From assembly GCF_003173775.1 (NCBI RefSeq), contig NZ_CP029552.1:645001-709000 (forward strand): a stretch of 64,000 bases of DNA. Direction: 5' to 3'. The notes under the pieces are model-generated. The model searched no databases, had not been told where the DNA came from, and was given only the letters and a program-made list of their open reading frames with translations. A program made the position numbers and the translations under genes. The stretch comes from Methylobacterium sp. 17Sr1-1. Lineage in GTDB: Bacteria; Pseudomonadota; Alphaproteobacteria; Rhizobiales; Beijerinckiaceae. Every line of letters starts with the position of its first letter. Positions within the stretch are counted from its first letter, which is position 1. Shown in pieces: positions 51,060 to 60,240 of the stretch.

Positions 51060-52571
51060 ATGGCGGACGGCATCAGCATCGAGATCGAATCCCTCGCCGC
51101 GTCCGGAGCGTCGGCCAAGCCCGGCGGCGACCTCGTGCTGTTCGTCGGCGAGGACCTCGCCCTGTCGCCGCGGGCGGCCGAGATCGCCGGGCCCGGCGCG
51201 GCCGAGCTGGTGGCCCGCGCCGCGGGCGTCGAGCGGTTCAAGGGCAAGGCCTCGAGCGCCCTCGTTCTCACCGCTCCCGCCGGCCTCGCGGTCGAGCGGC
51301 TGGTGGTGGTCGGCACCGGAGCGGACGAGGCGTCCGCCCGCGACTGGGCGGCCCTCGGCGGCTACACCGCCGGCAAGCTCGGCAGCCGCGCGGCGACGGT
51401 CGTGCTCGAATGGCCCGGCACGGCGCCGGGCTCCGACGAGGTCGCGGCCTTCTCGCTCGGAGCCCGCCTGCGTGCGTACAAGTTCGACCGCTACAAGAGC
51501 AAGAAGTCGCCGGAGGGCGAGGAGAGCGGCGGGGGCGGGCGCCTGACCCTGCTGGTGCCGGAGAATGCCGGCCTGAAGAAGGCGATGCGCGGCGCGGAGG
51601 GGCTCGCCGAGGGCGTGATCCTCGCCCGCGAGCTCGTCAACGAGCCACCGAACGTCCTCGACCCGGAGGAGTTCGCCCGCCGCGCCGAGGCGCTGGAGAA
51701 GCTCGGCGTCGAGATCGAGATCCTCGACGAGAAGGACATGAAGAAGCTCGGCATGCGGGCGCTGCTCGCCGTCGCGCAGGGCTCGGCCAAGGAGGCCCGG
51801 GTCGTCATCATGCGCTGGAACGGGGCTGAGGACGCCTCCGACGCGCCGGTGGCCTTCATCGGCAAGGGCGTGACCTTCGATTCCGGCGGCATCTCCATCA
51901 AGGGGAGCGGCGGCATGGAGGACATGAAGGGCGACATGGCGGGCGCCGCCTGCGTCGTCGGCCTGATGCATGCCCTCGCCAGCCGCAAGGCCAAGGTGAA
52001 CGCGCTTGGCGCCATCGGCCTCGTCGAGAACATGCCCGACGGCAAGGCCCAGCGCCCCGGCGACATCGTCACCTCGCTGTCGGGCCAGACGATCGAGATC
52101 ATCAACACCGACGCGGAAGGGCGCCTGGTGCTCGCCGACGTGCTCTGGCACGTGCAGCAGACCTACAGGCCCCGCTTCATGATCGACCTCGCGACCCTGA
52201 CCGGCGCGATCCTGGTGGCGCTCGGCCAGGAATTCGCCGGCATGTTCTCGAACAACGACGAGCTGGCGCAGCGCCTCTCGGCCGCCGGCGAGGCCACCGG
52301 CGAGAAGGTGTGGCGCATGCCGCTGACGCCGGGCTTCGACAAGCTGATCGAGTCGAAATTCGCCGACATGAAGAACACCGGCGGCCGCCACGGCGGCTCG
52401 GCCACCGCGGCGCAGTTCCTCAAGCGCTACGTCAACGACGTGCCGTGGATCCACCTCGACATCGCCGGCGTCGGCATGGGCTCGCCGGCGACCGAGACCA
52501 ACCGCTCCTGGGGCTCGGGCTGGGGCGTGCGCCTCCTCGACCGGCTCGTGCGCGACCACTACGAGGCGTGA
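51060..52571 (+). CDS. pepA: leucyl aminopeptidase (M17)
   Basis: Cytosolic hexameric two-metal aminopeptidase, 503 aa. The C-terminal catalytic domain has [15 protein letters not shown] (about 270-285, metal-binding Lys and Asp), MKGDMAGAA (Asp) and the signature [14 protein letters not shown] (about 350), with the catalytic Arg. [16 protein letters not shown] marks the domain boundary near 195. In many proteobacteria pepA sits opposite lptF as here. The downstream membrane-protein gene starts in its stop codon. Confidence 0.96.
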   Translation: MADGISIEIESLAASGASAKPGGDLVLFVGEDLALSPRAAEIAGPGAAELVARAAGVERFKGKASSALVLTAPAGLAVERLVVVGTGADEASARDWAALGGYTAGKLGSRAATVVLEWPGTAPGSDEVAAFSLGARLRAYKFDRYKSKKSPEGEESGGGGRLTLLVPENAGLKKAMRGAEGLAEGVILARELVNEPPNVLDPEEFARRAEALEKLGVEIEILDEKDMKKLGMRALLAVAQGSAKEARVVIMRWNGAEDASDAPVAFIGKGVTFDSGGISIKGSGGMEDMKGDMAGAACVVGLMHALASRKAKVNALGAIGLVENMPDGKAQRPGDIVTSLSGQTIEIINTDAEGRLVLADVLWHVQQTYRPRFMIDLATLTGAILVALGQEFAGMFSNNDELAQRLSAAGEATGEKVWRMPLTPGFDKLIESKFADMKNTGGRHGGSATAAQFLKRYVNDVPWIHLDIAGVGMGSPATETNRSWGSGWGVRLLDRLVRDHYEA

Positions 52572-53299
52572 GCGCGCTCGCGGGCGCCCTGCCGGGCGCC
52601 GCCCCCGTGGCCGCGTCCCGGCCGGGGCGCCTCGCCGCCCTGATCCCGCTCGCGGCGGCGCTCTCCGCCGTGGCGCTCGTCGCCGCCACCGGCACGACGC
52701 AACGCAGCCTCGACGCGGCGGGCTTCGGCCAGTGGGCCTACGGCTTCTTCGCCGACCGCTACCCGCTGTTCTTCCCGGCCATCGCCTACGGCATCGTGCG
52801 GGCGGCGCTGCTGCCGCTCGCCGCACCGAACTGGCGCGGCTGGCTCGGCGCGTGTCTCGGCCTCACCCTCGTGACCGGCCTGTCGCTGCACCCGACCTAT
52901 GGCGGGCTGGTGCTGCGGGCCGGCTTCTCCGTCGGCGGCGTCGCCTTCCTGTCCGGCCAGCCGATGGCGGTGGCGCAGGGGCTCGGCGCCGTGGCGGCGG
53001 CCTTCGTGCTCGGCTTCGCCTTGGGCTTCGCCGCCCTCGTCGCGCGGGGCCTGCCGCGCCGGGGCGCCCGGGGCCGCGCCCTCGTCCGGGCGCTCCTGCG
53101 CTTCGCAGCCCTGGCCTGGGCGCTCGGCCTGCTGGCGGTGGCGCGCGACGTCGGCCTGTCGGGCTTCCCGCGGCTGGTCCTCTCCGGCGATCAGGCCGCG
53201 CTCGCGCTCGGCCTCGTGCTCGCGGCGTTCCTGCCGCACGTGACCCTCGACCTCGTCCGACCCCGCGCATCGGTTGAATCCACCTCGGGGAGACGCTAA
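52568..53299 (+). CDS. hypothetical polytopic membrane protein
   Basis: 243 aa with about six hydrophobic helices (first near 20-40, last near 210-232). There is no recognised family, no charged motif of note and an arginine-rich loop ([20 protein letters not shown]) near 155. The GTG start overlaps the pepA stop (GTGA), so it is co-translated with pepA. Confidence 0.65.
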   Translation: MSALAGALPGAAPVAASRPGRLAALIPLAAALSAVALVAATGTTQRSLDAAGFGQWAYGFFADRYPLFFPAIAYGIVRAALLPLAAPNWRGWLGACLGLTLVTGLSLHPTYGGLVLRAGFSVGGVAFLSGQPMAVAQGLGAVAAAFVLGFALGFAALVARGLPRRGARGRALVRALLRFAALAWALGLLAVARDVGLSGFPRLVLSGDQAALALGLVLAAFLPHVTLDLVRPRASVESTSGRR

Positions 53300-53353
53300 C
53301 CCGTAGGTAAGCTGGGGCCCGTGCGGCACCCGGCACCGGGGAGGACGGAGTTC

Positions 53354-55069
53354 ATGGGCAAGGGGTCGAGCGCGATGGAACCCAACACCCCGCCGCGGCC
53401 CTGGCTCGCCGCCTATCCGGCCGGCGTTCCGGCGGAGATCGAGACCGAGCGCCTCGGCACCCTGGTCGAGCTGATCGAGACCGCCACGCGACGCTTCGCC
53501 GACCGCCCGGCGATCACCTGTTTCGGCGCCTCCCTGACCTTCGCGGCGCTGCGGCGCGAGGGCGAGGCGATGGCGGCCTTCCTGCAAGCGCAAGGGGTGA
53601 CCAAGGGCGACCGGGTCGCCCTGATGATGCCGAACGTGCCGGCCTTCCCCATCGCCCTCGTCGGCGCGCTGCTCGCCGGTGCCACGGTCGTGAACGTCAA
53701 CCCGCTCTACACCCCGCGCGAGCTGACCCACCAGCTGCGCGATGCCGGCGCCCGGGTGCTGGTGGTGCTGGAGAACTTTTGCCACACGGTCGCCGAGTCG
53801 CTGCCCGAGCTGCCCGGCCTCGAGCGGGTTGTGGTGGCCGGCGCCGGCGACGGGCTCGGGCTGAAGGGCTCGCTCATCACGCTCGCGGCGCGCCACCTCA
53901 AGAAGGCGGTGCCTCCATTCACGCTGCCGACGGAGCGCCGGACCAGCTTCAAGGCGGCGCTCGCCGCCGGGCGCCGCGCCACCTTCCGGCCGGTCGCGGT
54001 CGGTCCGGACGATCTCGCCTTCCTGCAATATACCGGCGGCACCACCGGCGTCTCGAAGGGGGCGATGCTCACCCATCGCAACGTCGCCGCCAATGTCGAG
54101 CAGAGCCGGGTCTGGTTCCGCATGCGCGACGACGAGGGCCCGGGCCGGGTGATGGTGACGGCGCTGCCGCTCTACCACATCTTCGCGCTGACCTGCTGCT
54201 TCTTCTTCATGATGCGGCTCGGCGCCTGCTGCCTGCTGGTGCCGAACCCGCGCGACATCGGCGGTTTCGTGAGCCTCCTGCGCAAGAGCCGCTTCACCAA
54301 CCTGTCGGGCGTCAACACCCTGTTCAACGCGCTCCTCAACCACCCGGACATCGCCAAGGTCGACTGGTCGCGGCTCGAATACGCCATCGCCGGCGGCATG
54401 GCGATGCAGGCGCCCGTGGCCCGGCGCTGGAAAGCCGTGACCGGCAAGCCGGTGATCGAGGGCTACGGCCTGTCCGAGACCTCGCCGGTGGTCTCCATCA
54501 ACCCGCCGGACCTGCACGACTGGTCGGGCACCATCGGCTACCCGGCGCCCTCGACGGAGGTGTGCATCCGCGACGCCGAGGGCACCACCCTGCCGGCGGG
54601 CCAGCCCGGCGAGCTCTGCGTGCGCGGGCCGCAGGTCATGGCCGGCTACTGGGGCCGGGCCGACGAGACCGCCCGGGCGATGACCCCGGACGGCTTCTTC
54701 CGCACCGGCGACATCGCGCTGATCGAGCCCGACGGGCAGGTCCGCATCGTCGACCGGATGAAGGACATGATCCTGGTCTCCGGCTTCAACGTCTATCCGA
54801 ACGAGGTCGAGGACGTGCTCGCCGCCCATCCGGGCGTGCTGGAGGTGGCGGTGGTGGGCGAGCCCTCGGCGGAGACCGGCGAGAGCGTCGTCGCCCACGT
54901 GGTCCGGCGCGATCCCGACCTCACCGCGGAGGCCCTGCGAGCTCATGCCCGGGAGGGGTTGACGGCGTACAAGGTGCCCCGCCGCTACGTTTTTCGCGAC
55001 AGCCTGCCGAAGACCAATGTCGGCAAGGTGCTGCGACGGGCTTTGCGGGAGGGGGAGAGTGTAGGGTGA
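53354..55069 (+). CDS. long-chain fatty acid-CoA ligase
   Basis: ANL-superfamily acyl-CoA synthetase (FadD type), 571 aa. P-loop LQYTGGTTGVSKGAMLTHRN (about 222-241), A5 motif VIEGYGLSETSPVV (about 370), A7 GFFRTGDIALIEPDG and A8 VDRMKDMILVSGFNVYPNEVE; the catalytic lysine is in LPKTNVGKVLRR near the C-terminus. It activates fatty acids for beta-oxidation or lipid synthesis. ATG 53354 has GGAG close by; a second ATG at 53375 is possible. Confidence 0.94.
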   Translation: MGKGSSAMEPNTPPRPWLAAYPAGVPAEIETERLGTLVELIETATRRFADRPAITCFGASLTFAALRREGEAMAAFLQAQGVTKGDRVALMMPNVPAFPIALVGALLAGATVVNVNPLYTPRELTHQLRDAGARVLVVLENFCHTVAESLPELPGLERVVVAGAGDGLGLKGSLITLAARHLKKAVPPFTLPTERRTSFKAALAAGRRATFRPVAVGPDDLAFLQYTGGTTGVSKGAMLTHRNVAANVEQSRVWFRMRDDEGPGRVMVTALPLYHIFALTCCFFFMMRLGACCLLVPNPRDIGGFVSLLRKSRFTNLSGVNTLFNALLNHPDIAKVDWSRLEYAIAGGMAMQAPVARRWKAVTGKPVIEGYGLSETSPVVSINPPDLHDWSGTIGYPAPSTEVCIRDAEGTTLPAGQPGELCVRGPQVMAGYWGRADETARAMTPDGFFRTGDIALIEPDGQVRIVDRMKDMILVSGFNVYPNEVEDVLAAHPGVLEVAVVGEPSAETGESVVAHVVRRDPDLTAEALRAHAREGLTAYKVPRRYVFRDSLPKTNVGKVLRRALREGESVG

Positions 55070-55083
55070 GCCGCGCGGCTTGA

Positions 55084-55258
55084 ACCCTCCCCCCTCTGCG
55101 GGGGAGGGTGGCCCCCGCGTCAGCGGGGGTCGGGAGAGGGGCAGCGCGACGCTCATCCAGCGAGCGCCTTTCACGACGGTTCAGGCTTCTCCGGAAGCGT
55201 GGTTCCCCTCTCCCGCCCCACTCCGTGGGGCACCCTCCCCCGCAGAGGGGGGAGGGTT
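55084..55258. repeat. G/C-rich palindromic repeat (family C, copy 1)
   Basis: The outer arms CCCTCCCCC-TGCGGGGGAGGGTGG are repeated in inverted order at the right end. The middle words GGGAGAGGGGCAGCGCGACGCT and CCCCTCTCCCGCCC are shared with the copy at 61604-61768. It lies between the acyl-CoA ligase and soxZ ends. Confidence 0.7.
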
Positions 55259-55302
55259 CGGAGGGAGCAGCGCGCTTCATTCTGGGCCGCTCGTCGGGCT
55301 TC

Positions 55303-55623
55303 CTACGTCACCGTGATCCCCACCTCCTCCGTCTGCGAGAACCCGTTATCCCCGGTCCAGGTGAAGGTCAGGGTCCCGGTCTTTGTCGCGACGGTGGTGA
55401 AGGTCAGGTACGGGTTCGCCGCGCTCGCCGGCGACAATTCGGCGCGAAACACCTCCTCGTCATCGTACCGGCAGACGAACTCGGTGATGATGTTGCGCGG
55501 GATCAGGCGGCCGTCCGGGCCGGGGCGGTAGCCGGTCTCCATCGGGTGCGAGATCAGGGTCTTGATCTCGATCACCGCGCCGGCCTTCGCGGTCTTCGGC
55601 AGGTTGATGAGGGCGCGGGCCAT
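55303..55623 (-). CDS. soxZ: thiosulfate-oxidation carrier subunit SoxZ
   Basis: Beta-sandwich partner of SoxY, 106 aa, made without its own signal peptide and exported with SoxY. Family words: KAGAVIEIKTLISHPMETGY, PRNIITEFVCRYDDEEVFRA, NPYLTFTTVATKTGTLTFTWTGDNG. The ATG at 55623 lies 2 bp after the soxY stop; a GTG at 55629 would overlap it. Last gene of the operon. Confidence 0.93.
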   Translation of the reverse strand: MARALINLPKTAKAGAVIEIKTLISHPMETGYRPGPDGRLIPRNIITEFVCRYDDEEVFRAELSPASAANPYLTFTTVATKTGTLTFTWTGDNGFSQTEEVGITVT

Positions 55624-55625
55624 CG

Positions 55626-56105
55626 TCACGATCCTTCGACGCAGGCCGCCAGCGTCACGATCGCGTCGGCGGTAGCGGACCAGAAGGTGCCGTCGCGCAT
55701 TTCGGCGAGGGCGGTGATGGTCTGGGAATCGGCCAGGCGGATCCGGGTGTTGACCGCGGCGCGGCCGGCGCGCGGCCCGAGATGCAGCGTCACCACGTGC
55801 GGCTGCGGGTTCTTGTCGTTGAACACCGCGATGCGGCGGACGTGGTCGGCCTCGCTCATCGGGCTCTCGACGGTGATGGCGAGCGGCACGGTGTTGCCGT
55901 TCTCGACCAGCGGCGGCATGTCGAGGTGGATCCGGCCCGCCTGGACGGGCGCGCCGCCGGTGAAGCGGCGGATCGCCTCGACGGTGGCCTCGCGGCTCGG
56001 CCGGATGAGCGCCGCGCGACCGGGGCGCACCAGCGCGACCGTGAGCAGGCCGGCGCCTCCGGCGAGGAGCGTGCGACGGTGGAGAGCCGTCATGGCGTCC
56101 GTCAT
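55626..56105 (-). CDS. soxY: SoxY-type sulfur carrier with unusual C-terminus
   Basis: SoxY carries sulfur intermediates on a C-terminal cysteine in the periplasm. The 159-aa product has a Tat-like leader (MTALHRRTLLAGGAGLLTVALV, second Met) and the SoxY body: VPLAITVESPMSEADHVRRIAVFNDKNPQPHV (about 70-100), RIRLADSQTITALAEM. Canonical SoxY ends in GGCGG; here the end is TLAACVEGS, with the only C-terminal cysteine five residues from the end. The start overlaps the cytochrome stop (ATGA). Confidence 0.88.
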   Translation of the reverse strand: MTDAMTALHRRTLLAGGAGLLTVALVRPGRAALIRPSREATVEAIRRFTGGAPVQAGRIHLDMPPLVENGNTVPLAITVESPMSEADHVRRIAVFNDKNPQPHVVTLHLGPRAGRAAVNTRIRLADSQTITALAEMRDGTFWSATADAIVTLAACVEGS

Positions 56106-56533
56106 GGCGTCGCTTGCCCTCCCTTCAGGGTGAGGAGATAGGCGATCACGTCCTCGATCTCCCCCGCCTCCAGCACCGGCCGGCCGCGCCAGGCGCTCGC
56201 CACCCGCGTGCCGTCGGTCCGGTAGTAGGAGGGCATCAGGGTCGCGGGGTTCAAGACCCGCCCGTCGACGAGCCGCAGGCGCAATTGTCCCTCCGAGAGC
56301 CGTGCCCCGATATCGGACAGGTCCGGCCCGAGATCGCCCGCCGGGGCGCTGCCGCCGAGGCCGGTATGGCAGAGCGGGCACAGGCCCTTGCGGGTGTCGG
56401 TGGCGATCGCCCGGCCGCGGCCCGCGTCCCCGGTCCGGCCGTCGAGCGGCAGCGGGATCGCGTCGCCGAGGATGGTCGCGGGCGCGAGCGCGGTCTGTGT
56501 GAGGGCGAGGAGCACGGCGAGCCGGCGCCTCAC
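56102..56533 (-). CDS. soxX: SoxX-like monohaem cytochrome c
   Basis: 143 aa with a leader (VRRRLAVLLALTQTALAPATILG) and one haem site, KGLCPLCHTG (about 49-58). GRAIATDTRKG before it and the later VLNPATLMPSYY (Met ligand, about 100) plus EIEDVIAYLLTLKG follow SoxX. SoxX normally pairs with SoxA, which is not encoded nearby. The GTG start overlaps the flavoprotein stop. A generic class I cytochrome is the alternative. Confidence 0.75.
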   Translation of the reverse strand: MRRRLAVLLALTQTALAPATILGDAIPLPLDGRTGDAGRGRAIATDTRKGLCPLCHTGLGGSAPAGDLGPDLSDIGARLSEGQLRLRLVDGRVLNPATLMPSYYRTDGTRVASAWRGRPVLEAGEIEDVIAYLLTLKGGQATP

Positions 56534-57786
56534 CCGAACACCGCCGAGGTGATCGTCCGGTACCAATCCTCGGCGTAGGTCGCTTCCTGCTGCCGCACCG
56601 TGTCGGGCGCGTCGACCGGGCTGGTGCCGCCGGCGCCCTCGACGTCGGCGAGCACCCCCTTGTCTGGGTGGTACACCCCGGCGACCGAGATGCCGTAGCC
56701 CGGCGCGACGAGGCTGTAGCAGGTGTTGATCAGCTTCGGCGCCGCGGGCGTCCGTCCGGCCAGGAGGTCGGTCACGGCCTCGGCGCAGACCTTTCCCTGC
56801 GCATTGGCCGCGAAGGCGGATTTCGGCATCGCCCCGGCGATGGCGGCGTCGCCGATCACGTGGATCCGCGGCACCAGGCGCGATTCGAAGGTGACGGGAT
56901 CGATCGGGCACCAGCCCGAGCGGTCGGCGACGCCGGCCTGCGTCGCGATCGGGGCCGCCCGCTGGGGCGGGATGATGCAGGCGAGATCGGCCTTGTAGGT
57001 CTCGAAATCGGTGGCGACGGTCATCGCCGCCGGATCGACCGCGGTGACCTGGCCGCCGGCCGCGAGCGGCACGTATTCGAGGAGGCCGGGATAGAGGGCC
57101 TTCCAGGCCTGCTCGAACAGCTTCTGCTTCGAGAACGTGTCCTTGGCGTCGAGCACGATCAGCTTGGCGCGGGGCTTGTGCGCCTTGAGGTAGTACGCGA
57201 TCAGGCTCGCCCGCTCGTAGGGTCCGGGCGGGCAGCGATAGGGATTGCCCGGCACCGACAGCACCACCGTGCCGCCCTCCGGCAAGGCGGCGAGTTTCTG
57301 GGCCAGCAGCTCGGTCTGCGCCCCGGCCTTCCAGGCATGCGGCATCGTCTCGGCGGCGGCCGCGTCGTAGCCCGGCAGGGCGTCGAAGCGCAAAGCGATG
57401 CCGGGCGAGAGGATCAGCCGGTCGTAATCGAGCGTCCGACCGTCGGCGAGGCGGACCTGCCGGGCCGCGCCGTCGACCGCCTCGGCGCTGGTGCGCGCGA
57501 TCGTGACGCCGCTCGCCCGCAGACCCTCGTAGCCGAAGGCTTGCGCCGACATCGGCCGCAGACCGGCGATCACCTCGTTGCTGAACGGGCAGGCCCAATA
57601 GGTCTCCGCCGGCTCGACCAGGGTCACGTCGAGGCCCGCCCGGTGCAGCACCCGCGCCGCCGTGGCGCCGCCGAACCCGCCGCCGATGACGGCGACGCGC
57701 CCGCGTGCGCCCTGCGCGAGGGCCGGGCGGGGGAGGGCGGTGGCGGCGAGCCCCGCCAGCACCGCGCGACGGCCAATCCCGCTCAC
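56530..57786 (-). CDS. flavocytochrome c sulfide dehydrogenase, flavoprotein chain (SoxF/FccB-like)
   Basis: Periplasmic FAD protein of 418 aa that oxidises sulfide or persulfides and passes electrons to a cytochrome c. Tat-like leader GRRAVLAGLAATALPRPALAQ, FAD motif VAVIGGGFGGATAARVL (about 31-47). The two redox cysteines of the family are present in ETYWACPFSNEV (about 67) and in LINTCYSLVAPGYGISV (about 350), the latter within the C-terminal FCSD flavin-binding domain. Start and stop both overlap neighbouring genes (GTGA), between a small cytochrome and the SoxX-like gene. Confidence 0.92.
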   Translation of the reverse strand: MSGIGRRAVLAGLAATALPRPALAQGARGRVAVIGGGFGGATAARVLHRAGLDVTLVEPAETYWACPFSNEVIAGLRPMSAQAFGYEGLRASGVTIARTSAEAVDGAARQVRLADGRTLDYDRLILSPGIALRFDALPGYDAAAAETMPHAWKAGAQTELLAQKLAALPEGGTVVLSVPGNPYRCPPGPYERASLIAYYLKAHKPRAKLIVLDAKDTFSKQKLFEQAWKALYPGLLEYVPLAAGGQVTAVDPAAMTVATDFETYKADLACIIPPQRAAPIATQAGVADRSGWCPIDPVTFESRLVPRIHVIGDAAIAGAMPKSAFAANAQGKVCAEAVTDLLAGRTPAAPKLINTCYSLVAPGYGISVAGVYHPDKGVLADVEGAGGTSPVDAPDTVRQQEATYAEDWYRTITSAVFG

Positions 57787-58049
57787 TGGCCGCCCCCCGC
57801 GAGATAATCGGCGATCGCCCGGCTCTCGGACTCCGAAAAGCCCTTGGCGATGCGGTTCATCACCGTCGCCGGCCGGGCGCCCGACCGGAAGGCGGACAGT
57901 GAGGCCGCGATATCCTCGGCCGAGTGGCCGATGAGGCTCGGCACCGCCCCGCCCGGGGCCCCGTGGCACCCCGAGCAGGACGAGGCGCCCGGCGGCGCGG
58001 CCGCCGCCACCGGGCTCGCGAGCATCAGGAGGAGGAGCCCTGCCCTCAC
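57783..58049 (-). CDS. small monohaem cytochrome c (FccA/SoxE-like)
   Basis: 88 aa: signal peptide (VRAGLLLLMLASPVAAAA) and one haem site, SSCSGCHGAPG (about 23-33), with a Met in ATVMNRIAKGFSE as likely sixth ligand and a C-terminal helix RAIADYLAGG. This matches the cytochrome subunit of flavocytochrome c. It directly precedes the flavoprotein gene with a 4-bp overlap and itself overlaps the molybdenum subunit gene. Confidence 0.88.
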   Translation of the reverse strand: MRAGLLLLMLASPVAAAAPPGASSCSGCHGAPGGAVPSLIGHSAEDIAASLSAFRSGARPATVMNRIAKGFSESESRAIADYLAGGGQ

Positions 58050-60229
58050 GCGCGCTTCAGGTCCGTGCGGCTCGCCGGGATCTGGCGCACCCGCTTGCCG
58101 GTGGCGGCGAAGACCGCGTTGAGCACGGCGGGCGCCGCCACCGCGATCGTCGGCTCGCCGACGCCGCCGATGAAGCCGCCCGACGGCATCAGGATCGCCT
58201 CCACCGCCGGCATCTCGTCGAGGCGCAGGACCGGGTAGGAATCGAAGTTGGTCTGCTCGATGCGCCCGTCCTTCACCGTACACTCGCCGTAGAGCGCTGC
58301 CGACAGCCCGTAGACGAAGGAGCCGGCGACCTGCGCCTCGATCTGCTGCGGGTTGACCGCGATGCCCGGATCGGTGGCGGCGACGATGCGGTGGACCTTG
58401 ATCTTGCCGTCGTCATCGACCGACACTTCCGCGGCCGCCGCCACGTAGCTGCCGAAGCCCATGATCTGGGCGAGGCCCCGGTGCACGCCTTCCGGCGGCT
58501 TGGTGTCCCAGCCGATCCGCTCGGCCACCGCGTTCAGCACGGCGAGGTGCTTGGGGTGCTTCTCCATCAGCTTGCGCCGGAAGGCGAGCGGGTCCTGGCC
58601 CGCCGCATGCGCCACCTCGTCGAGGAAGCATTCGAGGTAGATCGCGTTCGGGTTGGTGTTCACCCCGCGCCAGAAGCCCGGGATGATCGGCGGGTTGCGC
58701 ATCGCGTGATCGATGAGGAGGTTCGGGATCGTGTAGCCGATCGCCGCCTCCGCCCCGCCGGGATTGAGGCCCTGGAACGTCACCGGGTCCTTGCCGTCGG
58801 GCGCCAGCCGTCCGGGGATGATGCCGGCCAGGATCGACTGGCCGGAGATCCGCATGTGCAGGCCGGTCAGGTTGCCGCTCTCGTCCAGCGCCGCCCGCAT
58901 CCGGCACTGCGTGACCGGATGGTAGCGGCCGTGGGTCATGTCCTCCTCGCGGGTCCAGATCAGCTTGACCGGGGTCCCGGGGAGTTCCTTCGCGATCAGC
59001 ACCGCCTGGCGCACCCAGTCATGGGTGGCGCCGCGCCGGCCGAAGCCGCCGCCGAGATGGATCTTGGTGACGTCGCATTGCCGCGCCGAGAGGCCGGCGG
59101 CCTCGGCCGCCGCGGCGAGCGCCGCCTCGCCGTTCTGGGTCGGAGTCCAGACCTCGCACTTGTCCGACGTCCAGCGCGCCGTGGCGTTCATCGGCTCCAT
59201 CGTGGCGTGGTTCTGGAACGGGTAGGCGTAGGTCGCCTCGACGACCTTCGCGGCGCCTTTCAGCGCGCCTGCGGCGTCCCCGGCCTTGTTGCCGACGAAG
59301 GCTTCAGGAGCGTCCAGCCCCTCCTTCAGCATCGCCGCGATGGTGTCGCTCGAGACCTTGGCGTTCGGGCCCTCGTCCCAGACGATGGGAAGTGCCTCGA
59401 CCGCAGTCTTGGCGCGCCAGAACGTGTCGGCGACGACGGCCACGGCACTGTCGCCGACCCGCACCACCTTGCGCACGCCGGGCATCTTTTCCACGGCCGC
59501 CGCATCGACGCTCTTCACCGTGCCGCCGACCACCGGGCAGTCGCGGATCGCGGCGTTGAGCATCCCCGGCAGTTTCAGATCGATGCCGTAGACCTGCGAG
59601 CCGTCGGTCTTCTCGACCGTGTCGAGGCGCTTCACCGGCTTGCCGGCGATGATCCAGTCCTTCGGATCCTTGAGCGGCACCTCCTTCGGCGGCTCCATCT
59701 TGCCGGCGGCGGCTGCGACCTTGCCGAAGGTGGTGGAGCGGCCGGAGCCCGGATGGCTGATCGTGCCGCGCTCGACCCGGCACTCGCCGGGCGGCACGTT
59801 CCATTCCTGCGCGGCCGCTGCGACTAGCATGGTGCGGGCGGCGGCCCCGCCCTGGCGCACCGCGACGTAGGATTCGCGGATGCCGCGGCTGCCGCCGGTC
59901 GAGAAGTCGCCCCAGACGCGGCCGCGGGCGAGGTTCTGGCCCGGGGTCGGGTACTCGGTCGTGACCCTGTTCCAGTCGCAGCCGAGCTCCTCCGCCACGA
60001 GCTGGGCGAGGCCGGTCAGCGTGCCCTGGCCCATCTCCGAGCGGGCGATGCGGATCACCACGGTCTCGTCCGGGCGCACCACCACCCAGGCGTTGATCTC
60101 TGGCGTGGCCGCCGGGGAGGCGGCCTCGGCGGAGGGCAGGTCGAAGCCGAGGGCGAGGCCGCCGGCCGCGGCGGCGGAGCCGGCGAGGAAGAAGCGGCGC
60201 GACAGGGCGGGGGAGGCGGTATGGGTCAT
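58046..60229 (-). CDS. molybdenum hydroxylase large subunit (isoquinoline 1-oxidoreductase/aldehyde dehydrogenase type)
   Basis: 727-aa xanthine-oxidase-family subunit that binds the molybdopterin cofactor. A twin-arginine signal (SRRFFLAGSAAAAGGLALGF, about 10-29) sends it to the periplasm. The two Ald_Xan_dh_C2 halves show RIARSEMGQGTLTGLAQLVAEE, FQNHATMEPMNATARW, HLGGGFGRRG (about 370) and GGVGEPTIAVAAPAVLNAV with the catalytic glutamate near 690. It forms a pair with the 2Fe-2S subunit 11 bp upstream and is coupled to the cytochrome downstream. Substrate unknown; aldehydes or N-heterocycles are usual. Confidence 0.92.
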   Translation of the reverse strand: MTHTASPALSRRFFLAGSAAAAGGLALGFDLPSAEAASPAATPEINAWVVVRPDETVVIRIARSEMGQGTLTGLAQLVAEELGCDWNRVTTEYPTPGQNLARGRVWGDFSTGGSRGIRESYVAVRQGGAAARTMLVAAAAQEWNVPPGECRVERGTISHPGSGRSTTFGKVAAAAGKMEPPKEVPLKDPKDWIIAGKPVKRLDTVEKTDGSQVYGIDLKLPGMLNAAIRDCPVVGGTVKSVDAAAVEKMPGVRKVVRVGDSAVAVVADTFWRAKTAVEALPIVWDEGPNAKVSSDTIAAMLKEGLDAPEAFVGNKAGDAAGALKGAAKVVEATYAYPFQNHATMEPMNATARWTSDKCEVWTPTQNGEAALAAAAEAAGLSARQCDVTKIHLGGGFGRRGATHDWVRQAVLIAKELPGTPVKLIWTREEDMTHGRYHPVTQCRMRAALDESGNLTGLHMRISGQSILAGIIPGRLAPDGKDPVTFQGLNPGGAEAAIGYTIPNLLIDHAMRNPPIIPGFWRGVNTNPNAIYLECFLDEVAHAAGQDPLAFRRKLMEKHPKHLAVLNAVAERIGWDTKPPEGVHRGLAQIMGFGSYVAAAAEVSVDDDGKIKVHRIVAATDPGIAVNPQQIEAQVAGSFVYGLSAALYGECTVKDGRIEQTNFDSYPVLRLDEMPAVEAILMPSGGFIGGVGEPTIAVAAPAVLNAVFAATGKRVRQIPASRTDLKRA

Positions 60230-60240
60230 CGGAGCCTCCG

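Noticed and set aside
55084..55258. A CRISPR array in the repeat-rich gap
   Set aside because: The repeats are inverted, not evenly spaced direct repeats with unique spacers, and no cas genes are nearby.
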